Shown here: positions 1 through 5,432 of the stretch, in pieces
How positions within the stretch are numbered: position 1 is the first letter of the stretch
Layout: each line of letters begins with the position of its first letter
From: Planctomycetota bacterium
GTDB taxonomy: Bacteria; Planctomycetota; UBA1135; GCA-002686595
DNA length: 5,432 bases
Direction: 5' to 3'
Assembly: GCA_027623615.1 (NCBI GenBank)
Contig: JAQBVH010000273.1
Location: 1 to 5,432 of the forward strand
Translations under genes and position numbers: made by a program
Notes under the pieces: generated by a model
Told to the model about the DNA's origin: nothing
The model's input: only the letters and a program-made list of their open reading frames with translations
The model's database searches: none

Positions 1-593
1 TGCGCCTCGATCTGGCGATCGACGAGGCGCAGGCGCTGTGCCTCGTCGTAGTCGAACATGCGCCCGCTGGCCATCAGCTCGATCGCGGTCGACTGACCTA
101 CGATGCGCGCGAGGCGCTGCGTGCCGCCGGTGCCGGGCAGGACGCCGAGCTTGACCTCCGGCAGGCCGCACTTGCCCGAGCCCTTGCGGGCCACGCGCAG
201 GTCCGCGCCCAGCGCGACCTCGAGGCCGCCGCCGACGCAGTGGCCGCCGAGCGCGGCGATCACGAGCTTGGGCGTGTTCTCCAGGCGCAACAGGGTCTCG
301 TTCGCGTGCAGGCAGAAGCTGTACTTGAAGGTCGGTGAGACCGTGCCGAGCATGCTGATGTCCGCGCCGGCGCAGAAGAACTTGTCGCCCTCGCCGGCCA
401 GCACGATCACCTGGACTCCCTCGTCGAAGCGCGCCCGCAGGATCGCCTCGTCGAGGTCGCGCATCATCTCGTAGCTGTACCCGTTCGCGGGCGGGTTGGT
501 CAGGGTCAGGAGGGCGATGCCGCCCCCGGCGCGATAGGCGACCCTGCCGTTCGGCAGCGCCTCGGCGGCGCCGAGTTCCTCGAAGATCGTCAT
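1..593 (-). CDS. Enoyl-CoA hydratase/isomerase family protein (crotonase fold), C-terminus cut by window edge
   Basis: The visible part encodes 197 residues from an ATG at 593-591; the gene continues past position 1, so perhaps 60 or more residues are missing (family members are usually about 260). Crotonases act on acyl-CoA thioesters in the cytoplasm, typically hydrating trans-2-enoyl-CoA in fatty-acid or aromatic-acid breakdown. Seen in the sequence: the first oxyanion-hole segment FFCAGADISML (about residues 72-82), the second GGHCVGGGLE (116-125), and the segment GLPEVKLGVLPGTGGTQRL (143-161). Both positions that carry the catalytic glutamates of true hydratases are Glu here (E125 and E146), so hydratase activity is plausible, but the family is diverse and substrate cannot be read. 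No in-frame ATG occurs between this start and the upstream in-frame stop (644-642); a TTG at 629 is the only alternative I noticed. The ribosome-binding site is weak. It lies 48 nt downstream of the nucleotidase gene on the same strand and may share its transcript. Confidence 0.93.
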   Translation of the reverse strand, partial: MTIFEELGAAEALPNGRVAYRAGGGIALLTLTNPPANGYSYEMMRDLDEAILRARFDEGVQVIVLAGEGDKFFCAGADISMLGTVSPTFKYSFCLHANETLLRLENTPKLVIAALGGHCVGGGLEVALGADLRVARKGSGKCGLPEVKLGVLPGTGGTQRLARIVGQSTAIELMASGRMFDYDEAQRLRLVDRQIEA

Positions 594-641
594 GCGGTGG
601 TCCGTGTCAGCCTGTGCGTTCGGGCGCAAGAGGATAACGCT

Positions 642-2168
642 TCAGCGTTCGCGGTAGCGGCGCTCGGTCGGCGGCGTGACCGCGCGACCGTCCAGGTACT
701 CCGCCAGCAAGTCACGCAACAGGATCGGGTCGACCTCGCGCCGCTCGGCCTCGGCCAGCTGGGTGTACCCGTCGCCGCCGTCCGCGTTGAAGCTGTTGAC
801 GGTGACCCGGTAGTCCTTCTCGGGATCCAGGGGCTCCCCGCCGACGATCAGGCCAGCGAGCTTCGGGCGTCCCTCGCCGCGGGTCAGCTCGACGATCAGA
901 CCGCTGAACTCGAGGCCGCGCCCGCCGCGCGATTCGACCGAGGTGCGCATCAGCGTCTCCAGCTCGGCGCCCGTCAGCGTGAGCGTCACGAGGTGGTTGT
1001 CGAAGGGCAACAGCTGGAACAGGTGCCGGCGCGTCAGCTTGCCCTCGAGCAGGTTCGTGCGTAGCCCGCCCCGATTCTGGAGAGCCACGTCGGCCTTGGT
1101 CCGCGCGCGCATGGCGTCCGTGACCAGGTTGCCGCAGGGGGAAGAGGTGAAGGGGTCGAAGGCGCGCGGCAGGTCGGCGGTCAGGCTGCCGACGACCGCC
1201 CCCATCAGCTCATCGGCCTTGGCGGTCATCGCGGCGCAGAGCTTGTCCACCTCGGGGTTTCTTTGCGCGGCCGCGGGCTCCTCGTAGAGCTCGATCATGC
1301 CCGCGCGCGACTCGAGCACCGCCTTCGTCTCGGGGTCGAGCCACAGGTCGACCCGGCCGACGAGGCTCGCCTTCGAGCCTGCCTGCACGATCAGTGTCTT
1401 GCCCTCGCGCACGCCGTTCTGCAACAGGCTGTGGGAGTGCCCGCCCACGATCAGCGCCAGGTCCGGGTGCGCCGCGGCGAGCTGCCTGTCCGAACCGACG
1501 CCGCAGTGGGTCAGGGGCAGGAACCAGTCGACCTGGCCCTCGAGCTCGGTGCGGATGCGGGTCAGCACCTCGGCCGGCGAACGCCACACCAGCGCCCGGG
1601 TCGAGGCGTGGGTGATCGAGGGCGTGTCCTCCGCGCAGAAGCCGATCAGGGCCACGCGCAGGCCGCCGCGCTCGACGACCTCGTAGGGTTTGGTCCCCGT
1701 CAGGCTGCTGCCGTCGGGCTGGGTCGCGTTCGCGAGGAGCGCGGGCACCCGGACCGCGCCGAGGTGAGCCTCGAGCACATCGACCCCGTGGTCGAACTCG
1801 TGGTTGCCCACCGCGAGTGCGTCGTAGCCGACCGCGGCCATTGCGCTGATGTAGGGCCGGCCCTCGTCGATGCGCCCCTCGGGCGTGCCCTGGAACCAGT
1901 CCCCGCCGTCGACGACGAAGACGACCGCGCCCTCGGCCTCGAGCTTGGCGCGGGTCGTGCGAATCGCCGAGGCGACCCGAGCGATGCCGCCGGAGACGGG
2001 CAAAGGATCGCGGTCCTTGAGCCAGGTCGCGAGCCGCGGCTGGACCTGGCCGTGCATGTCGTTCGTGTGCAGCACGACGACGTGCAGTCGCTCCTGCCCC
2101 GTGGCGCAGGGGACGAGGGTCAGGAGGGCGAAGAGGGCCGTGAAGAGGGGTAGGCAGTGGCGTCTCAT
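642..2168 (-). CDS. Secreted 5'-nucleotidase / UshA-family metallophosphoesterase
   Basis: Encodes 508 residues. Residues 1-24 look like a signal peptide (MRRH, then a hydrophobic stretch, then a likely cut near CATG/Q), so the enzyme should act outside the cytoplasm. UshA-type enzymes use two metal ions to remove phosphate from nucleotides, often also from UDP-sugars. The N-terminal metallophosphatase domain (about 28-290) has all expected metal-ligand motifs: HTNDMHG (34-40), DGGD (87-90), GNHEFDHG (121-128), THCG (220-223) and GGHSHS (242-247). The C-terminal nucleotide-binding domain (about 320-480) has QNRGGLR (364-370), LLPFDN (386-391) and SFNADGGDGY (459-468); F389 and F460 match the aromatic pair that sandwiches the base in UshA. 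Length is close to the family norm of about 500-550. An alternative ATG at 2180 adds four residues (MAPE); neither start has a good Shine-Dalgarno sequence. Reading further upstream would run into the divergent sigma gene and put extra sequence before the signal peptide, so I reject longer starts. Exact substrate is not determined. Confidence 0.95.
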   Translation of the reverse strand: MRRHCLPLFTALFALLTLVPCATGQERLHVVVLHTNDMHGQVQPRLATWLKDRDPLPVSGGIARVASAIRTTRAKLEAEGAVVFVVDGGDWFQGTPEGRIDEGRPYISAMAAVGYDALAVGNHEFDHGVDVLEAHLGAVRVPALLANATQPDGSSLTGTKPYEVVERGGLRVALIGFCAEDTPSITHASTRALVWRSPAEVLTRIRTELEGQVDWFLPLTHCGVGSDRQLAAAHPDLALIVGGHSHSLLQNGVREGKTLIVQAGSKASLVGRVDLWLDPETKAVLESRAGMIELYEEPAAAQRNPEVDKLCAAMTAKADELMGAVVGSLTADLPRAFDPFTSSPCGNLVTDAMRARTKADVALQNRGGLRTNLLEGKLTRRHLFQLLPFDNHLVTLTLTGAELETLMRTSVESRGGRGLEFSGLIVELTRGEGRPKLAGLIVGGEPLDPEKDYRVTVNSFNADGGDGYTQLAEAERREVDPILLRDLLAEYLDGRAVTPPTERRYRER

Positions 2169-2180
2169 CTCGGGGGCCAT

Positions 2181-2334
2181 GATGCCGCGGCGGGGAGCGA
2201 GGTGGGGCCGAGGGCGACGTAAGATGCTGTCAATCGGCGGCTTCCGATCTTCCGCGGGCCCGGGGCCAAGGCGGAACGTGTCCGGATCGTGATGCAGGCG
2301 TACCCGGAGCGAGGCCTGCCCGCACCACGCTCGA
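2181..2334. promoter_or_regulatory. Divergent intergenic region, presumed to hold promoters for both gene pairs
   Basis: About 154 bases separate the nucleotidase start from the sigma factor start, and the genes point away from each other, so transcription start sites for both sides are expected here or just inside the genes. On the minus strand a perfect TTGACA hexamer sits at 2233-2228, facing the nucleotidase, but I find no matching TATAAT-like hexamer 16-18 bases downstream. On the plus strand GGAAC at 2273-2277 resembles an ECF-type -35 element and CGTA at 2299-2302 could be a -10 core, but the 21-base gap between them is longer than usual. The assignment therefore rests on gene layout, not on a convincing promoter match. 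Confidence 0.4.
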
Positions 2335-2865
2335 ATGTCCGACCCCTCACCCACCGATCTCCGCGCCTGGCTCGCCAAGGCGCTGGAAGATCACGAGCGT
2401 GCGCTCGTGGTCTATGCCACGCAGCTGCTCGGCGGTGACGGAGAGCGGGCCCGCGATGTGGTCCAGGACGCCTTCCTCCGGCTGTGCAAGGAACGACCCG
2501 AGGACGTCTCGGGGCACCTTTGCGAGTGGCTCTTCACGGTCACCCGCCATCGCGCCCTCGACGTCCGGCGCAAGGAGAGCCGGATGACCGACCTGACCGA
2601 AGACACCGTCCGGGCCCAAGGGTCCGACCCCGCCGCGACGACCGCGCTGATCGACCTCGTCGACGAGGCCGAGGGCGTCTATGCCCGCATGTGCAGCCTC
2701 CCGCCCAAGCAGCAGGAGGTCTTGCGCCTCAAGTTCCAGAGCGGCCTCTCCTACAAGGAGATCGCGGGCGTCATGAACGAGACGGTGGGCAACGTCGGGT
2801 GGCTCATCCACATGGGGATCAAGAATCTGCGCGGCAAGTTGGCCGGTGAAGGAGTGGAAGTCTGA
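2335..2865 (+). CDS. ECF-type RNA polymerase sigma factor (sigma-70 family)
   Basis: Encodes 176 residues, a normal length for an extracytoplasmic-function sigma factor having only regions 2 and 4. Such proteins direct RNA polymerase to a small set of promoters when released from an anti-sigma partner. Region 2 spans about residues 20-83: ARDVVQDAFLRL (39-50) is the core-polymerase-binding segment and WLFTVTRHRALDVRRK (65-80) the -10 recognition helix area. Region 4 spans about 115-168, with LPPKQQEVLRL (122-132) and a helix-turn-helix from LSYKEIAGVM (138-147) through VGNVGWLIHMGIKNLR (151-166), which reads the -35 element. The linker (about 84-114) is acidic. No long C-terminal extension is present. 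The start at 2335 has no clear Shine-Dalgarno sequence; I keep it because region 2 begins soon after and no better in-frame start was seen. Its stop overlaps the next gene's start (TGATG), which implies translational coupling with the likely anti-sigma partner. The promoters it recognises are unknown. Confidence 0.94.
   Translation: MSDPSPTDLRAWLAKALEDHERALVVYATQLLGGDGERARDVVQDAFLRLCKERPEDVSGHLCEWLFTVTRHRALDVRRKESRMTDLTEDTVRAQGSDPAATTALIDLVDEAEGVYARMCSLPPKQQEVLRLKFQSGLSYKEIAGVMNETVGNVGWLIHMGIKNLRGKLAGEGVEV
2849..2854 (+). promoter_or_regulatory. Ribosome-binding site of the VWA/anti-sigma gene
   Basis: AAGGAG lies inside the end of the sigma factor gene, 10 bases before the ATG at 2865-2867. 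It is the clearest Shine-Dalgarno match in the window and supports this start, which otherwise rests on the one-base overlap with the sigma factor stop codon. It also suggests that the second gene can be initiated independently as well as by coupling. Confidence 0.65.
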
Positions 2866-5432
2866 TGTTCGACGAAGCAAAACTGACCGCGTACGCGCTG
2901 GGTGAACTCAGCACCGAAGAGACCAAGCAGGTCGAGGGCTGGCTCGAACGCGACCCGAGCCTGAACCTGGTCGTGGTCGAGGTGCGCGAGACCGCCGCCA
3001 CTCTGGAGGCGTCCTTCGTCTCCGAGGTCGGCGCGGGCCTGCATGCCGCGCAAAGGGAAGCCGTGCTGGCCCAGGCCGCGCCGGCGATCACGCCGACGCG
3101 CTCGTGGAGCACGGGCCGAACTTGGACGCAGTTCGCGGCGGCCGCGGGCGTGCTCGGCGCCATTGGCCTCGCGGTGTTCGCGCCGCCGGCTCGAGACGCC
3201 GATGAGTTCGTCGCGGGTGGCGTGACGAACGAGAACGATCTCGCGCTCCTGGATCCTTCGGGGCTGCCCCTGATGGTCCGCGAGAGGGAGGAGACGCTCG
3301 TGCGCTTCACGGCGGTGGACCAGGAGCTTGGTCTGGGCAAGGAGGGGACCATCAAGGCCAACTCGACCTGGAACTGCGACGCCCTCCCGACGGAGTTCGA
3401 GATGGCCACCATCCAGCCCGATCTGGAGACCAAAGCCAGTGGTGCGTTCTACGACGAGGGGTTCGACGGAGACATCCGCGGCCGCATCGAGGACCTGTAC
3501 GCCGGTCCCGTGCCTCCGGCTGGGTGGGGTGAGGGGAGGCTCCAGGCCAAGTTCGAATTCGACGGAACTGGAGGCCCTGGAGGGGACACCGCCGTCGATG
3601 AAAACCTGGCGTTGTCCGTGACGGCACCGCATCACCAGCTGATCGAGCAGATCAAGCTTGGCCTCGTGGCTCCGGACGTTCTGTACGTCGGTCGCAGCGG
3701 CCAGACCCCAGGCCTCACTGTCCTCGACCTCAGCGGGTTTGGAGCGGCCCCCGGGGACCCGAACTTCCTTGCGTGGGGTGCACAGCGCCACGAGAACTTC
3801 GGCGAGCAGATCGAGACCCTCGCACTCAGGCTCGCTGCGGTCGCCCCGTCGAACGGACCCGTACTCGGCGGGAAGCTCCGAACCCTCTACGAGGCCACGG
3901 ACAACTACGCCGGGTTCGTCGCCGCGGTCGAGGCCGACCCCGAGCTCGGCGAGCCCGTCGCGCACTACCTCTACAGCCTCTATAGCGGGCTCGCGCTCAA
4001 CGACGAGGTCCCGGTCCGCGTCAGGATCAACCTCGACGACGTGCCCGTCCCGGGCACCGAGTCCTACCAGAAGCTCGTCGAGAATAGCTTTACCAAGGCC
4101 AAGGGCGCGCCCCTCTCGACCCTCTCGGTCGACGTCGACACCGCGAGCTACACGAACGTGCGCCGCTTCCTGACCGACGGGCAGCTGCCTCCGGCCGACG
4201 CGGTGCGCCTCGAGGAGATGGTCAACTACTTCCGCTACGACGACGTGGCTCCGGACCACAGCTCCGAGCATCCCTTCTCGGTCACGACCGAGGTCGGCGC
4301 CTGCCCGTGGAACCCCGAGCACCGCCTGCTGCGCGTCGGTCTCCAGGGCGCCCTGCCCGTGGACGACACGCGGCCGCGCTGCAACCTCGTCTTCCTGCTC
4401 GATGTCTCGGGCTCGATGGACGAGGCGAACAAGCTGCCGCTGCTCAAGGACTCGCTGCGGCTGCTCGTGCAGAACCTGACCGAGAACGACTCGGTTTCGA
4501 TCGTGACCTACGCCGGTCAGGCCAACCTCCACATGGAGCGCACCCACGGCGAGAACCGCGAGGCGCTGAACGCCGCCATCGACCGCCTGGCGGCCGAGGG
4601 TTCGACCAACGGCGAGTCCGGCATCGAGCTGGCCTACAAGCTGGCCGAGGAGGGCTTCATCGAGGGCGGCGTCAACCGCGTCCTGCTCGCCACCGACGGC
4701 GACTTCAACGTGGGTCAGTCCTCGGACGACGCCATGGAGCAGCTGATCGTCGAGAAGGCCAAGACCGGCGTGCACCTGTCCGTGCTCGGCTACGGCACCG
4801 GCAACCTCAAGGACTCGAAGCTCGAGACGATCTCGGGCAAGGGCAACGGCAACTACGCCTACATCGACAGCCTGCGCGAGGCCAAGCGCGTGCTCGTCGA
4901 CGAGCTGGCCAGCACCCTCGAGACCATCGCCAAGGACGTCAAGCTGCAGGTCGACTTCAACCCGAGCCAGGTGGCCTCCTACCGCCTGCTCGGCTACGAG
5001 AACCGCGCGCTCGCAGCCCAGGACTTCCAGGACGACACCAAGGACGCGGGCGAGATCGGCGCCGGCCACCACGTGACGGCCCTCTACGAGATCGTCCCCG
5101 CGCTGCCCACCACCCTCGAGGGCGTGGAGCCCTCGAAGTACCAGGCCCCGCCGGCCCAGGTCGACGCGACCGTGATCGACAGCGGTGAGCTGTGCGAGGT
5201 GCGCCTGCGCTACAAGGCGCCCGATGGCGACGAGAGCACCGAGTTCCGCGTTGCCGTCACCGACGAGGGCACCAGCTTCGAGGACCTGTCCGACGACTCC
5301 CGCTTCGCCGCCGCCGTGGCCGGCTTCGGGATGATCCTGCGCGGCTCGCCCCACCGCGGGCACGCCAGCCTGGACCTCGTCGCCTCCTGGGCCCTCTCGG
5401 CCCTCGGCGAGGACTACGGCGGCTACCGCACC
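2865..5432 (+). CDS. Membrane-anchored VWA protein of the YfbK family with anti-sigma-like N-terminus, C-terminus cut by window edge
   Basis: The frame is open from ATG 2865 to the window end (856 residues, no stop); judged against YfbK relatives only a few dozen residues are missing. Layout: residues 1-50, a short helical region (LTAYALGELSTEETKQVEGW, 7-26) like the start of anti-sigma domains; one membrane helix at about 89-106 (QFAAAAGVLGAIGLAVFA); about 107-397, unassigned; the YfbK-type N-terminal domain at about 398-465 (LSTLSVDVDTASYTNVRRFL, 417-436); a VWA domain at about 505-690; and the C-terminal YfbK domain from about 690, including SDDSRFAAAVAGFG (809-822). The MIDAS metal site is complete: DVSGS with D513, S515 and S517, then T581 and D611 (ATDGD). 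The single helix implies a cytoplasmic N-terminus and an external VWA part. The gene overlaps the sigma factor gene by one base. I infer a role as anti-sigma factor and sensor; homologues lack a settled biochemical function, so the family call is firm and the role is not. Confidence 0.9.
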   Translation, partial: MFDEAKLTAYALGELSTEETKQVEGWLERDPSLNLVVVEVRETAATLEASFVSEVGAGLHAAQREAVLAQAAPAITPTRSWSTGRTWTQFAAAAGVLGAIGLAVFAPPARDADEFVAGGVTNENDLALLDPSGLPLMVREREETLVRFTAVDQELGLGKEGTIKANSTWNCDALPTEFEMATIQPDLETKASGAFYDEGFDGDIRGRIEDLYAGPVPPAGWGEGRLQAKFEFDGTGGPGGDTAVDENLALSVTAPHHQLIEQIKLGLVAPDVLYVGRSGQTPGLTVLDLSGFGAAPGDPNFLAWGAQRHENFGEQIETLALRLAAVAPSNGPVLGGKLRTLYEATDNYAGFVAAVEADPELGEPVAHYLYSLYSGLALNDEVPVRVRINLDDVPVPGTESYQKLVENSFTKAKGAPLSTLSVDVDTASYTNVRRFLTDGQLPPADAVRLEEMVNYFRYDDVAPDHSSEHPFSVTTEVGACPWNPEHRLLRVGLQGALPVDDTRPRCNLVFLLDVSGSMDEANKLPLLKDSLRLLVQNLTENDSVSIVTYAGQANLHMERTHGENREALNAAIDRLAAEGSTNGESGIELAYKLAEEGFIEGGVNRVLLATDGDFNVGQSSDDAMEQLIVEKAKTGVHLSVLGYGTGNLKDSKLETISGKGNGNYAYIDSLREAKRVLVDELASTLETIAKDVKLQVDFNPSQVASYRLLGYENRALAAQDFQDDTKDAGEIGAGHHVTALYEIVPALPTTLEGVEPSKYQAPPAQVDATVIDSGELCEVRLRYKAPDGDESTEFRVAVTDEGTSFEDLSDDSRFAAAVAGFGMILRGSPHRGHASLDLVASWALSALGEDYGGYRT

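Noticed and set aside
594..641. A rho-independent terminator between the nucleotidase and crotonase genes.
   Set aside because: Only 4-5 base-pair stems are present and there is no run of T on the transcribed strand.
1263..2153. A 296-residue plus-strand open frame opposite the nucleotidase gene.
   Set aside because: Its composition is that of an antisense shadow (Arg, Ala, Gly, Val, Asp), with no motif, while the minus strand carries all the nucleotidase metal-site motifs.
2273..2302. Possible autoregulated ECF promoter (GGAAC ... CGTA) ahead of the sigma factor gene.
   Set aside because: The 21-base gap between the elements is longer than the usual ECF spacing and both elements are short, so a chance match is likely; it is only mentioned within the intergenic feature.
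2169..2378. Extended N-terminus of the nucleotidase reading back to 2378.
   Set aside because: It would place about 70 residues of Arg/Pro-rich sequence before an evident signal peptide and overlap the start of the divergent sigma factor gene.
4307..5188. A 293-residue plus-strand open frame inside the VWA gene in another frame.
   Set aside because: Arg/Gly/Pro-rich translation typical of an out-of-frame reading of high-GC coding DNA; the overlapping frame carries the complete VWA domain.
2751..5363. An 870-residue open frame on the minus strand opposite the sigma and VWA genes.
   Set aside because: It is low-complexity in composition (rich in Val, Gly, Leu, Arg, Asp), matches no family I know, and lies antisense to two genes with clear domains. 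Long antisense open frames are expected opposite genes with strong G/C third-position bias.

Overview
The window is G+C-rich throughout and carries four protein-coding genes. Two lie on the minus strand (positions 1 to about 2168) and two on the plus strand (2335 to the right edge). The two pairs are divergent around a short non-coding gap. I see no RNA genes, CRISPR arrays, insertion sequences or attachment sites. The strong G/C third-position bias, and an ECF sigma factor followed by a membrane-anchored YfbK-type von Willebrand A (VWA) protein, fit a high-GC bacterium. Planctomycetota, or a related or metagenomic high-GC lineage, is my best guess, but the sequence does not prove the phylum.

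Minus strand: an UshA-type 5'-nucleotidase / metallophosphoesterase with a signal peptide (642-2168) is followed 48 nt downstream by a crotonase-fold enoyl-CoA hydratase/isomerase (593 down to the left edge, C-terminus cut off). The spacing allows co-transcription. One protein is exported and acts on nucleotides and the other is a cytoplasmic acyl-CoA enzyme, so no shared pathway is obvious.

Plus strand: a 176-residue ECF-type sigma factor (2335-2865) overlaps by one base (TGATG) a large protein that runs off the right edge after 856 residues. In order, that protein has a short anti-sigma-like N-terminal region without a zinc motif, one transmembrane helix, about 290 residues I cannot assign, the YfbK-family N-terminal domain, a VWA domain with a complete MIDAS metal site, and a YfbK-type C-terminal domain. 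The likely arrangement is a sigma factor held at the membrane by its overlapping partner, with a metal-dependent ligand-binding VWA domain outside the cytoplasm as the sensor. This is the most interesting part of the window. The domain types are known, but the signal, the regulon and the middle region are not readable from the sequence.
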